This document shows positions 19,764 through 28,372 of a stretch of 64,000 nucleotides of DNA, one piece after another (the first letter of the stretch is position 1; each line of letters starts with the position of its first letter). Where the stretch lies: assembly GCF_014596445.1 (NCBI RefSeq), contig NZ_MECL01000096.1, forward strand, positions 18,609 through 82,608, in the 5' to 3' direction. Position numbers and translations under genes: made by a program. Source of the DNA: Streptomyces sp. CBMA29. Lineage in GTDB: Bacteria > Actinomycetota > Actinomycetes > Streptomycetales > Streptomycetaceae. The notes beneath the pieces were generated by a model. That model was given only the letters and a program-made list of their open reading frames with translations, searched no databases and had not been told where the DNA came from.

Positions 19764-20854
19764 GACAGGCTCCTCGTCCGCAGGTCAGGCGTGGCCCCGG
19801 TCAGGTCGAACACGCCTCGTTCGAGGCGCCCCGCCCGGAGGGCGGCAACGAGCGCGTGGACCTCCCGCAGCGGCGCCACGGCGGTGACGAGCGCGTCGAT
19901 GTCCAGCTCCCGCCGGAGGTATCTGTCGGCCAGGCCGGGGATGAAGCGGTGCGGATCCACCGACCCCATCCGGCAGCCGAGCAGGGCTTTGTCCTGGGCG
20001 AGCGCCCGCATCTGAAAGGTCAGCGGGGTGCCTGCGGGCGGCAGGCCCACCATCACCGCTCGGCCACCCGCGGCGAGCGCGTCGACGGCCGAGGCCAGGA
20101 GTTCGGGGCGGCCGACGCACTCGAAGGCCGCGTCGAAGCCTTCGGGCGCGCTGTCCCGGACCGCCTCGTCGAGCGAGCCGGTCGCCCGGAAGTCCGTGGC
20201 GCCCAGTCGCCGCGCGACGTTCTCCTTGCGCGGGTTGCGGTCGTAGACGAGGATCTGCCGCGCTCCGGCGATCCGGGCCGCCTGTACGACGTTGAGCCCG
20301 ATCCCTCCGGCCCCGACGACCAGCACCGACTCGCCGGGGCACACCGCGGCGCGCTCCCAGGCCGCTCCGAAACCCGTGACGACCGCGCACCCCAGCAGCG
20401 CCGCCGCCGCGTCGGGGACGGCGTCCGGGATCGGCACCACCTGGCGCTCGTGGACGACCGTACGGCGGGCGAAGGCCCCCACGCGTGCGAACTGCTCCAC
20501 GGGGGCCCCTCTCCGTCGGAAGGCGGGGGTGGGCGCCTTGGTCTCGCTCCGGCAGCGGGTCGGGTTCCCGGCCCGACAGGCACGGCAGGAACCACAACTG
20601 CGCAGCGGGGAGAGAATGACTTTCCGGCCAACCCCGATCGACACTCCGGGGCCGCGGTCGACGACGACGCCGCACGCCTCGTGACCCAGGACGACCGGTG
20701 CGGCCTGGTCGATGTGGCCGTCCACCGCTTTGAGGTCGCTGTGACAGAGGCCGGCGGCGTCCACGCGCACGGTGACCTCTCCCGTACCGGGCGGTCGTAC
20801 CTCGATGTCCTCGACGAACTCCAGGCGCGCCCCGGTCCACAGTACGGCTTCCAC
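19760..20854 (-). CDS. Zinc-dependent alcohol dehydrogenase (MDR family)
   Basis: This 364-residue medium-chain dehydrogenase has ligands for both zincs. Cys37 in GLCHSD and His58-Glu59 in GHEACG hold the catalytic zinc; Cys87, Cys90, Cys93 and Cys101 hold the structural zinc. The nucleotide fold shows GAGGIGLNVVQAARIAGA followed by an Asp (VYDRN), suggesting NAD rather than NADP. The start is GTG at 20854, with GAGGGAGG just upstream. A longer frame to 20998 reads through the AT-rich promoter region and is rejected. It is the first gene of the minus-strand operon, facing the plus-strand operon across a 290-base control region, so an alcohol is a likely entry substrate. Confidence 0.95.
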   Translation of the reverse strand: MEAVLWTGARLEFVEDIEVRPPGTGEVTVRVDAAGLCHSDLKAVDGHIDQAAPVVLGHEACGVVVDRGPGVSIGVGRKVILSPLRSCGSCRACRAGNPTRCRSETKAPTPAFRRRGAPVEQFARVGAFARRTVVHERQVVPIPDAVPDAAAALLGCAVVTGFGAAWERAAVCPGESVLVVGAGGIGLNVVQAARIAGARQILVYDRNPRKENVARRLGATDFRATGSLDEAVRDSAPEGFDAAFECVGRPELLASAVDALAAGGRAVMVGLPPAGTPLTFQMRALAQDKALLGCRMGSVDPHRFIPGLADRYLRRELDIDALVTAVAPLREVHALVAALRAGRLERGVFDLTGATPDLRTRSLS

Positions 20855-20911
20855 GTGGCCTCCCTCGTGAAGTTCAACTCTCCGTCGAGTCGTCCAGACC
20901 GTATCCCAGAA

Positions 20912-20926
20912 TTCCACACAACGAAA
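20912..20926. promoter_or_regulatory. Operator-like motif, copy 1
   Basis: TTCCAC-N5-GAAA. The same spacing occurs at 30113 upstream of the IclR gene (TTCCAC-N5-CAAA). It is a candidate binding site for that regulator, 58 bases before the alcohol dehydrogenase start. Confidence 0.35.
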
Positions 20927-20969
20927 GTAGTTTTTACTGAGCTGAAGACTTCGACTCTCTCGAACAGTA

Positions 20970-20985
20970 TTCCACTCATGTGAAA
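20970..20985. promoter_or_regulatory. Operator-like motif, copy 2 (near-palindrome)
   Basis: TTCCAC-TCAT-GTGAAA is a near-perfect inverted repeat (one mismatch between arms) with the same TTCCAC arm as copy 1, 58 bases away. It lies centrally in the divergent control region. Confidence 0.35.
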
Positions 20986-21121
20986 TGTGTGATATCACTC
21001 AGGGCACGGCGAGCGACCATGGCGAGAAAACGCCCATAGCGGCGCCGCTCGCCGGCGTCGCGGAAGACGTGCGCCAGAGCCGCGGAACGCCGGTCAGGGA
21101 CGGCCGGACAAGGGAGTGGAC

Positions 21122-21148
21122 ATGACCATCGAGACGGCTCCGGCATGA
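21122..21148 (+). CDS. Eight-codon leader peptide overlapping the first ACAD
   Basis: The frame ATG...TGA encodes MTIETAPA. It is preceded by AAGGGAG at a good distance, and its stop codon overlaps the ATG of the following ACAD (ATGA). The ACAD has no ribosome site of its own other than this. The peptide may serve only to deliver ribosomes to the ACAD start, or be the remnant of a longer gene. It is too short for any family assignment. Confidence 0.45.
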   Translation: MTIETAPA

Positions 21149-22311
21149 TCGGGGCCCCGCTGTCACTGCCCGACGCACCCGCCGGGCACGACACCGCCCG
21201 GCTGCGGGACGAAGTACGGGACTTCCTGCGGGCCGAGGCCGAGCGCGGCACCTTCGAGCCGCGGGTGGACTCGTGGCTGAGCGGCGTGGATCCCGCGTTC
21301 TCCAGGAGGCTCGGTGCCCGTGGCTGGCTCGGCATGACCTGGCCGACCCGGTACGGCGGCCACGGACGCACCGCCGTGGAACGCTATGCCGTCACCGAGG
21401 AACTTCTCGCCGCGGGAGCGCCGGTGGCGGCGCACTGGATCGCCGACCGGCAGTCCGGACCCAGCCTGCTGAGCCACGGTCACGAGGAACTGAAGAAGAC
21501 GCTGCTCCCGCGCATCGCGGCGGGCGAGTGCTACTTCGTCATCGGCATGTCCGAGGCGGACGCGGGATCGGATCTCGCCGCGATCCGTACGCGGGCGGAT
21601 CTGCGGACCGACGGCACCTGGCTGCTGAACGGCACCAAGATGTGGACCTCGCACGCCCATCTCGCCCACTACGCCATCGTGCTGGCGCGCACCGCGCCGC
21701 CCGGCGACGGTCCGCGGGGACGCCACCAGGGGCTGACGCAGTTCGTCGTGGACCTCTCGTCCGCCGGCGTCACCGTCAACCCGATCCGGATACTCGACGG
21801 CGGGCACCACTTCAACGAGGTCGTGTTCGACGACGTCGCCGTCCCCGGGGAGATGCTGCTCGGATCGGCGGGCGACGGCTGGCGCCAGGCCACCGCGGAA
21901 CTCGTCTTCGAACGGTCCGGCCCTGAACGCTGGCTCTCCACCTTCCGGGTGCTCGCGCTCTTCGCGGAGAGCGTCGCGAAGCGGCCGGAGCCGGCGGCCC
22001 TGGAGACCCTGGGGCGCCTGTCCGCGCGGCTGCTCGCCGTCCGCCAGCTCTCGCTGCGCATCGCAGCCGCCCTGGACCGGGAGGATCTGCCCGATGTGCC
22101 GGCCGCCCTGGTGAAGGACCTCGGGACAACGTTCGAAGGCGATGTCATCGACGAGATCCGGCGGGTCACCGATGTCCACCCCTCGGCCGATTCCACCGAC
22201 CCGTTCGCACGGGCGCTCGCCGAGGCACAGCTCCACGCACCGGGCTTCACCCTGCGCGGCGGCACCAACGAGATCCTGCGCGCAATCGTCGCGAAGGGCC
22301 TCGGACTGTGA
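21145..22311 (+). CDS. Acyl-CoA dehydrogenase subunit
   Basis: This 388-residue ACAD has VIGMSEADAGSDLAAIRTRA and LLNGTKMWTSHAHLAHYAI in the barrel domain and ends FTLRGGTNEILRAIVAKGLG. The HGGxGF segment of a complete FAD site is absent and the C-terminal region is compact. It is probably one half of a heterotetramer with the next gene, which it overlaps by 4 bases (GTGA). It opens the plus-strand operon. The start at 21145 overlaps the stop of an 8-codon leader. Confidence 0.9.
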   Translation: MIGAPLSLPDAPAGHDTARLRDEVRDFLRAEAERGTFEPRVDSWLSGVDPAFSRRLGARGWLGMTWPTRYGGHGRTAVERYAVTEELLAAGAPVAAHWIADRQSGPSLLSHGHEELKKTLLPRIAAGECYFVIGMSEADAGSDLAAIRTRADLRTDGTWLLNGTKMWTSHAHLAHYAIVLARTAPPGDGPRGRHQGLTQFVVDLSSAGVTVNPIRILDGGHHFNEVVFDDVAVPGEMLLGSAGDGWRQATAELVFERSGPERWLSTFRVLALFAESVAKRPEPAALETLGRLSARLLAVRQLSLRIAAALDREDLPDVPAALVKDLGTTFEGDVIDEIRRVTDVHPSADSTDPFARALAEAQLHAPGFTLRGGTNEILRAIVAKGLGL

Positions 22312-23438
22312 ACCGGGACGCGGGCCGGGAGACCGGTGAGCGGCGAGCCCGCCCGCCCGCCACGGACGTGACGGGTGAGACCGTGGCCGACCGCGCCCTT
22401 GTGGTGAGCACCGTGCGGGAGATCCTCGCCTCCCACGAGCGCACCGCACCCGATACGCATGACAGCGATCCGTGGGACGGCCCGCTCTGGGCCGCCCTGG
22501 CGGACGCCGGGATGACCGGCGTGGGAGTCCCCGAGGACCTGGGCGGCTCGGGCGGGAGATACGCCGACGCGGCGGCCGTCGTGGAGTGCCTGGGCGCGGG
22601 AGCCGCGGCCGTCCCGGCTGCCGAACACCTTCTGGTCGCCGCGCCCGCCCTGTCCGCGTACGGCCTCGAACTGCCCGACCTCTCGGCCCCGCTCAGCTTC
22701 GCCCACGGCGGGCGGGCCGTCCCGGCCGGCGGCGACCGCTACCGGTTCACCGGGCCCCGGCTCGCCGTCCCCTTCGCGGCGGCGGTCTCCTCGGTCGTGC
22801 TGCTGTGCCGGGCGCAGGAGGGGGACGGAGCGGTCCTGACCCGGATGGACCTCGCCGACCTGCCCACCGAGAGCCGGCACAACCTCGCCGGTGAACCAAG
22901 GGATCTCGTCGCCTTCAGCGGCGCGCAGGCCCCCGGTGTCCGGCTGAGCCCGGCGCAGGCCGACGCCGTACGCGCGCACCTGGCACTGGCCCGCGCCGTC
23001 CAGCTCAGCGGTGCGCTGCGCCAGGTGCTGGACTGGACGTGCGAGTACGCCACCGAGCGGACGCAGTTCGGCCGGACACTCAGCCGGCTTCCCACCGTGC
23101 GGGCGGAGATCGCCCGCATGGCCGGCGAGGTCGCCGCCGCGACCGCCACGACGCAGGCCGCGGTCGCGGCAGCGGACAGGGGCGCCGATCTCGTCCTGCC
23201 CGCCGCCGCGGCGAAGATCAGGGCCGGGGCCGCCGTGCAGGCGGTCGCCCGTCCCGCGCACCAGATCCACGGAGCCATCGGCTTCACCAGGGAGCACCGC
23301 CTCCACCGCCTGACCCGCCGGCTGTGGGCTTGGCGGGAGGAGGGCGGTACGGAGCGCCACTGGAGCCGGATACTCGGCGCCCGGCTGACCGACGACGGTC
23401 CGGCGGACCTGTGGCCGCGGCTGGTGGACGCCCTGTGA
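22308..23438 (+). CDS. Acyl-CoA dehydrogenase, partner subunit
   Basis: This 376-residue ACAD-family protein has a diverged middle domain with no clear EPGxGSD motif. The C-terminal FAD-contacting segments are intact: RTQFGRTLSRLPTVRAEIAR and HQIHGAIGFTREHRLHRL. This is the complement of what the preceding ACAD lacks, as in the alpha2-beta2 enzymes described for mycobacterial steroid side-chain catabolism. On its own it would probably be inactive. The GTG start at 22308 overlaps the upstream stop. The ACAD at 10705 is of the same class, so the block seems to encode two such enzymes. Confidence 0.88.
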   Translation: MNRDAGRETGERRARPPATDVTGETVADRALVVSTVREILASHERTAPDTHDSDPWDGPLWAALADAGMTGVGVPEDLGGSGGRYADAAAVVECLGAGAAAVPAAEHLLVAAPALSAYGLELPDLSAPLSFAHGGRAVPAGGDRYRFTGPRLAVPFAAAVSSVVLLCRAQEGDGAVLTRMDLADLPTESRHNLAGEPRDLVAFSGAQAPGVRLSPAQADAVRAHLALARAVQLSGALRQVLDWTCEYATERTQFGRTLSRLPTVRAEIARMAGEVAAATATTQAAVAAADRGADLVLPAAAAKIRAGAAVQAVARPAHQIHGAIGFTREHRLHRLTRRLWAWREEGGTERHWSRILGARLTDDGPADLWPRLVDAL

Positions 23439-23492
23439 GAGCCGCCCCGCACCCCAGCAGACTCCGGGCGCCCGCTCGGGAGAAGGAGAGCC

Positions 23493-24692
23493 ATGCCGTC
23501 TGAGGCGCGTACCGCCGTCATCGTTGACGCCGTCCGCTCACCCATGGGCAAGGGGCGTGCGCCCCGGCAGGACCGGCCCGGTGGTTCCCTCTGCGCCCTC
23601 CACCCGGTCGAACTGCTGGGCCAGGTGCTGCGGCAGCTCGTCGACCGTACCGGCGTCGACCCCGCGACCGTCGACGACGTACTGGCCGGCTGCGTCAGTC
23701 AGGTGGGCGAGCAGTCGGGCCCCGTCGGGCGGTACGCCTGGCTCGCCGCGGGGCTGCCCGAGACCGTCCCGTCCGTGACGGTGCACCGCGCCTGCGGGTC
23801 CAGCCAACAGACGGCCGACTTCGCCGCGCAGGGTGTGATCGCCGGGGCGTACGACGTGGTGATCGCCTGCGGTGTCGAGTCGATGAGCCGCATCCCCATG
23901 TTCAGCGCCCGCGCCGGCCAGGACCCGTTCGGGCCCTCGGTCCACGAGCGCTACGCACCGGGGCTCGTTCCCCAGGGGGTCTCCGCGGAGCTGATCGCCG
24001 CCCGCTGGAAGCTCGACCGCGACACCCTGGACGCGTACGCGGCCCGTTCCCACGCGCGGGCGGCGGGCGCCGGTCTCGGGGCGGAGATCGTGCCCGTCAC
24101 ACTGCCGGACGGGGCGACCGTCGTCCACGACGAGACGATCCGTCACGGCACCACCACCGATCAGCTCGCCGCTCTCACGCCCTCGTTCCGCAGTGACGAG
24201 CTGGCCGGCCGCTTTCCGGGCATCGGCTGGAGCGTCACCGCCGGAAACTCCTCCCAGCTCGCCGACGGCGCCGCCGCACTGCTGATCATGGAGGAACGGC
24301 GCGCGCTCGAACTGGGTCTGACCCCACGCGCGCGGTTCCACGCGTTCGGACTCGCGGGCGACGATCCCATCACGATGCTGACGGGTCCCCTGCCCGCCAC
24401 GGAGAAGGTCCTCGCGCGCTCCGGCCTGACGCTGGACCGCATCGACCACTACGAGGTCAACGAGGCGTTCGCCTCCGTCCCGCTCGCCTGGGCGCGGCAC
24501 TTCAACGCGGACGAGGAACGCCTCAACCCGCGCGGCGGCGCCATCGCCCTCGGCCACCCGCTCGGCGCCTCCGGGGCGCGGCTGATGACGTCCATGCTGC
24601 ACGGCCTGGAGGCGAGCCGGGGGCGGTACGGCCTCCAGACCATGTGCGAGGCCGGCGGAATGGCCAACGCCACGATCATCGAACGGCTTTGA
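23493..24692 (+). CDS. Acetyl-CoA acyltransferase (thiolase)
   Basis: This 399-residue thiolase cleaves a 3-ketoacyl-CoA with CoA. The acylated nucleophile Cys101 is in HRACGSSQQ, and the active-site His355 in GGAIALGHPLGASG. NEAFASVPLAW matches the family NEAFA motif. The second catalytic Cys385 sits in MCEAGGMANA, where most thiolases have CxGGG; the Glu-Ala-Gly variation is seen in lipid-transfer-like and degradative thiolases. ATG at 23493 has GAGAAGGAGAG just upstream. It supplies the last step of beta-oxidation for the cluster. Confidence 0.95.
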   Translation: MPSEARTAVIVDAVRSPMGKGRAPRQDRPGGSLCALHPVELLGQVLRQLVDRTGVDPATVDDVLAGCVSQVGEQSGPVGRYAWLAAGLPETVPSVTVHRACGSSQQTADFAAQGVIAGAYDVVIACGVESMSRIPMFSARAGQDPFGPSVHERYAPGLVPQGVSAELIAARWKLDRDTLDAYAARSHARAAGAGLGAEIVPVTLPDGATVVHDETIRHGTTTDQLAALTPSFRSDELAGRFPGIGWSVTAGNSSQLADGAAALLIMEERRALELGLTPRARFHAFGLAGDDPITMLTGPLPATEKVLARSGLTLDRIDHYEVNEAFASVPLAWARHFNADEERLNPRGGAIALGHPLGASGARLMTSMLHGLEASRGRYGLQTMCEAGGMANATIIERL

Positions 24693-24729
24693 CGCACCCG
24701 TCCCGGTCCCGAACACGAAAGGCTCTGTC

Positions 24730-25497
24730 ATGGAAGTGAACGGTGTCTGCGCCGTTGTGACCGGCGGCGCGTCCGGCCTCGGCCTGGCGACCGCGCGCCG
24801 CCTCCTCGACCAGGGGGCCGCCTCGGTCACCCTGGTCGACCTGCCCGGCTCCGACGGGGAGGCGGTCGCCGCCTCGCTCGGTGACCGCGCCCGGTTCGCG
24901 GCGGCGGACGTATGCGACACGGGCCAGGTCGAGGCCGCACTGGACACCGCCACGCGGGCGGGTGCGCTGCGGGTGCTCGTGCACTGCGCCGGCCGCGGCG
25001 GGCCGGTGCGGCTGGTCGACCGCGAGGGGCGGCCGGGGTCCCTCGACACCTACCGGACCGTCGTGGAGATCAATCTCGTCGGTACGTTCAACGTCCTGCG
25101 GCTCACCGCCGCGAGGATGGCCACCAACGAACCGTTGGACGGCGACCGCGGCGTGTGTGTGCTGACGGCCTCGGTCGCCGCGTACGAAGGGCAGATCGGC
25201 CAGATCCCCTACGCGTCCGCGAAGGCCGGCATCGCGGGCATGACCCTGGTCGCCGCTCGGGACCTGGCCTCACGGGCGATCCGGGTGTGCACCATCGCGC
25301 CCGGCACCTTCGACACCCCACTGCTGGCCCGGCTCTCCGAGGACGTACGGGGCTCGCTGGCGAAGACGGTCCCGCATCCCAGTCGGCTCGGGCAGCCCGC
25401 GGAGTTCGCCCGGCTGGCCACCGCCGTCATCGACAACGGCATGCTCAATGGCGAAACGATTCGCCTGGACGGTGCGATCCGGATGGCGCCGCGATGA
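24730..25497 (+). CDS. Short-chain dehydrogenase, likely 3-hydroxyacyl-CoA dehydrogenase
   Basis: This 255-residue SDR resembles the HSD17B10-type 3-hydroxyacyl-CoA dehydrogenases. The cofactor motif is [12 protein letters not shown], followed by an acidic residue after the second strand (VDLPGSD), which indicates NAD. The catalytic Ser is in [14 protein letters not shown], with Tyr161 and Lys165 in [18 protein letters not shown] follows, typical of the group. It lies between the thiolase and an enoyl-CoA hydratase (4-base overlap with the latter), which places it as the second oxidation step of beta-oxidation. Confidence 0.9.
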   Translation: MEVNGVCAVVTGGASGLGLATARRLLDQGAASVTLVDLPGSDGEAVAASLGDRARFAAADVCDTGQVEAALDTATRAGALRVLVHCAGRGGPVRLVDREGRPGSLDTYRTVVEINLVGTFNVLRLTAARMATNEPLDGDRGVCVLTASVAAYEGQIGQIPYASAKAGIAGMTLVAARDLASRAIRVCTIAPGTFDTPLLARLSEDVRGSLAKTVPHPSRLGQPAEFARLATAVIDNGMLNGETIRLDGAIRMAPR

Positions 25498-26258
25498 GGC
25501 CCGCGGTGCGTCTGGAGACCAGGGGCGGCGTCGCCCTGCTGGTTCTCGACCGGCCGGAGGTCCGCAACGCGGTGGACCGCCCCACCGCGGAGGCGCTGGC
25601 CGCCGCTCTCGACGAGTTCGAGCGGCGCGACGACCTCCGGGCGGCGGTCCTGACCGGCACCGGCGACGTGTTCAGCGCCGGCATGGACCTCAAGGCGTTC
25701 AGCAGGACAGGGGAACGGCCGCTCACCGGCCGAGGAGCGTTCGGAATCATCGAGCGCCCTCCGGCGAAGCCGATCATCGCCGCGGTCGAGGGCCGGGCCC
25801 TGGGCGGTGGCTTCGAGATCGCCCTGGCCTGCGACCTGATCGTCGCCGCCGAGAACGCGCTTTTCGGTCTGCCCGAGGTGACGCGCGGCCTCGTGGCGGC
25901 GGCCGGCGGAGTGCTGCGCCTGCCGAAGCGACTGCCGCGCAACGTGGCGATGGAGATGGCGCTGCGCGGTGCGCCGGTGCCCGCCGCGCGGCTCGCCCTG
26001 CTCGGTCTGGTCAACCAACTGGCGCCGGCCGGCGGCGCCTGCGAGGCGGCCATCGGCCTCGCGGCCGAGATCGCGGCCAACGCGCCCCTTGCCGTACGGA
26101 CGTCCAAGCTCCTGGTCGACCGGGCCGCCGACTGGCCGGACGACCGGGCGTTCGGTCTCCAGGCTCCCCACACAGACGCTGTACGCGACTCGCAGGACAG
26201 CAAGGAAGGCGCGCGCGCCTTCGTGGAGAAGCGCCGTCCCCAGTGGACAGGCGCGTGA
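25494..26258 (+). CDS. Enoyl-CoA hydratase/isomerase family protein
   Basis: This 254-residue crotonase-fold protein has the oxyanion-hole segments GTGDVFSAGMDLKAFSR and GRALGGGFEIALACDL. GLPEVTRGLVAAAGGVLRLP carries the usual Glu near the active site, and the C-terminal helix ends DSKEGARAFVEKRRPQW. This is the most standard of the three hydratases in the block, so it is the best candidate for the beta-oxidation hydratase. It overlaps the SDR by 4 bases and is followed after 10 bases by the importer's binding protein, so uptake and degradation are co-transcribed. Confidence 0.92.
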   Translation: MRPAVRLETRGGVALLVLDRPEVRNAVDRPTAEALAAALDEFERRDDLRAAVLTGTGDVFSAGMDLKAFSRTGERPLTGRGAFGIIERPPAKPIIAAVEGRALGGGFEIALACDLIVAAENALFGLPEVTRGLVAAAGGVLRLPKRLPRNVAMEMALRGAPVPAARLALLGLVNQLAPAGGACEAAIGLAAEIAANAPLAVRTSKLLVDRAADWPDDRAFGLQAPHTDAVRDSQDSKEGARAFVEKRRPQWTGA

Positions 26259-26268
26259 GGAGGTACCC

Positions 26269-27357
26269 ATGAGAATCCACCGGACATCTGTCGCGGCGAT
26301 CGCGGCGGTGGCGCTCGCCCTGGGGAGCGTCGCAGCCTGCGGCAACCCCGCGGAGCAGCGAGCCACCGGCAGCGGGAAGTCGGCCGAGGACATCTGCCCC
26401 ACCGCGGACACAGGAGGTTCCATCCGCATCGGAATGAGCGCGCCGCTCATGGTCTACGCTCCGCTGCTGCTCGCCGACAGCACCGGTGCGTTCCGCGACG
26501 CCGGACTCAATGTCGAGTTGCAACGGGTCCCCACGGCCGACTCGCTTCCCCTGGTGGCCCAGGGCCGTCTGGACGGCCAGGTGACCTCGTACTCGACAGC
26601 CCACTACAACGTGGTCGACGCGGGTGTGGCGCTGAAGTACGTGCATCCCTTCGACAACCAGAAGGCGCACGCGAAGGGCCTGCCCGTCCCCGGCTACTGG
26701 GCGCACAAGGATCTCGTCGGCAGCGCCGAGAATCCCGACCTCAGCGGTATGCGCGGGAAGAAGGTCAGCACCCCGACCGGTGGCACCGGTGCCTCGGCGA
26801 AGATCCTCGGCGACGCGCTCGCCAGCGAGGGCCTCAACCTGGCGGACGTGAAACTCTCCGTGCAGGTCGGTCCCGACGCGCTGGTCGCGCTGGAGAACCG
26901 AGCGGTCGACATGGCCTGGATCTCGGCGCCGCTGGAGATCGAAGCCGCCAAGAACAAGGACCTGGTCCCCGTGCTGGGCTACGCGCCGGGAGTGACCGGT
27001 ACGTCGCTCCTTGCCGGCCGGGGAATGCTGGACCGCCCCGACGTGCTCGTGCGGTACCTCCAGGTCATGAAGGAGGTGACCGCGAAGTACCTCGAGGGTG
27101 ACTACCGCCGGACCCCCGCGACCGTCGCCCTGCTGGCCAAGGCGGCGGGCACAACCGAGGACGTCATCCGCCAGTCCGCACTGCTCAGCTTCGACCCGGA
27201 CTTCAAACTGACGAAGGTCGACACCTATCTGGACCAGCTCCAGGAGTTCCTCGCCACCCGCAAGGAACTCAAGTACCAGGAGCCCATTCCGGCGTCCGAA
27301 CTGATCGACGACAGATTCGTGAAGGCGCTCGCCGACTGTCCGGCGCCCAAGTCCTAG
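26269..27357 (+). CDS. NitT/TauT-type ABC importer, substrate-binding lipoprotein
   Basis: This 362-residue extracytoplasmic binding protein has a lipoprotein signal ending in SVAACG (lipid-modified Cys24). The mature part follows the nitrate/sulphonate/taurine (NMT1-like) fold with IGMSAPLMVYAPLLLADS and KKVSTPTGGTGASAKILGDA. AGAGGTACCC upstream of ATG 26269 is a strong ribosome site. Relatives import small organic anions such as sulphonates, taurine, thiamine precursors or phthalates. Its co-transcription with beta-oxidation genes suggests that the ligand is the carboxylate or alcohol that the cluster degrades. No sulphonate monooxygenase gene is present, which argues against sulphur scavenging. 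Confidence 0.9.
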   Translation: MRIHRTSVAAIAAVALALGSVAACGNPAEQRATGSGKSAEDICPTADTGGSIRIGMSAPLMVYAPLLLADSTGAFRDAGLNVELQRVPTADSLPLVAQGRLDGQVTSYSTAHYNVVDAGVALKYVHPFDNQKAHAKGLPVPGYWAHKDLVGSAENPDLSGMRGKKVSTPTGGTGASAKILGDALASEGLNLADVKLSVQVGPDALVALENRAVDMAWISAPLEIEAAKNKDLVPVLGYAPGVTGTSLLAGRGMLDRPDVLVRYLQVMKEVTAKYLEGDYRRTPATVALLAKAAGTTEDVIRQSALLSFDPDFKLTKVDTYLDQLQEFLATRKELKYQEPIPASELIDDRFVKALADCPAPKS

Positions 27358-27487
27358 GGCGTGCCCAAAGGACAGACCCGGCGTGCCGGACCGCCGGACT
27401 CCGGCGGTCCGGCGCCCAACCGCCTGCCGACCCGACTCCGAACCGACGCCGACCCGAAGCCGACCCCGATCAAGGAGGATGGAGCGC

Positions 27488-28372
27488 ATGCTGGCAGACC
27501 CGGCCGGCCCCGGCCGCCTCTCCGAGGCATCCCCGACTGACAAGATCATCGCGACAGACCTCGGTTACGCCTACCGAAGCCGGCGAAGGGCCGACGTCGT
27601 CGCGCTGGAGGACGTCGACTTCACCGTGAAAGAAGGTGAGTTCGTCTCCGTGGTGGGGCCGTCAGGATGCGGTAAGTCGACCCTGCTGCGCCTGCTCGGC
27701 GGACTCCAGGAACCGACCCGCGGATCGGTCTCCATCCGCCGGGACGACCCCGCACGCCCCCTGACGAGCCCGGTCTTCCAGGAATACTCGGTCTTCCCCT
27801 GGCGGACGGTGGAAGCCAACGTACGCCTGGGACTCGACGCCGCCGGAGTGCCTCGCGAGGTATCGGCGCCGCGCGTGCGGGAATGGATCCGCCGGGTCGG
27901 CCTCGAGGGGTTCGAGGAGAGTTATCCGAGCGGTCTCTCCGGCGGAATGAAGCAACGTGTCGCACTCGCGCGCGCCTTCATCATGGAGCCCGAGATCCTG
28001 CTGATGGACGAACCCTTTGCCGCGCTCGACGCACAGCGGCGGAAGATCATGCAGGAGGAACTGCTCGGCATCGTCCGCGAGAAACAGAACACGGTCTTCT
28101 TCGTGACGCACAATCTCGACGAGGCGATCCTCCTCTCGGACCGCATCATCTTGATGACAGCCCGACCGGGACGCGTCAAGCAGGTCTTCGACGTTCCCTT
28201 CGAGCACCCCCGCTCGCCCGAACTCCGGGGTGATCCGCGGTTCGCCGAGCTGGAATCCACCATCTGGTCCGAGCTGCGCAAGGAAGTGATCGTCACGGAT
28301 GGTGAGTCCGGCCAGGAGGCCGCCGGCTCACCGAAGGGCGTACAACCGCGACAGGGGGCACGACATGACTGA
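27488..28372 (+). CDS. NitT/TauT-type ABC importer, ATPase
   Basis: This 294-residue ATPase has Walker A GPSGCGKST (residues 57-65), Q-loop VFQEYSVFPW, signature LSGGMKQRVALARA, Walker B ILLMDEPFAALD and switch FVTHNLDEA. These match the SsuB/TauB subgroup. ATG at 27488 was chosen because AAGGAGG ends 9 bases before it; the ATG at 27479 touches that site and an earlier ATG at 27383 adds an Arg/Pro-rich stretch. It overlaps the permease gene by 8 bases. Confidence 0.93.
   Translation: MLADPAGPGRLSEASPTDKIIATDLGYAYRSRRRADVVALEDVDFTVKEGEFVSVVGPSGCGKSTLLRLLGGLQEPTRGSVSIRRDDPARPLTSPVFQEYSVFPWRTVEANVRLGLDAAGVPREVSAPRVREWIRRVGLEGFEESYPSGLSGGMKQRVALARAFIMEPEILLMDEPFAALDAQRRKIMQEELLGIVREKQNTVFFVTHNLDEAILLSDRIILMTARPGRVKQVFDVPFEHPRSPELRGDPRFAELESTIWSELRKEVIVTDGESGQEAAGSPKGVQPRQGARHD

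Larger units (their letters stand above)
20855..21144. promoter_or_regulatory. Divergent control region of the acyl-CoA clusters
   Basis: This 290-base region separates the two operons. Its middle (about 20900-21000) is far more AT-rich than the surroundings, as expected for a promoter region in this genome. It holds two TTCCAC-containing operator-like motifs (listed separately) and a tiny leader reading frame before the plus-strand operon. No clear -35/-10 pair could be assigned. Confidence 0.7.
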
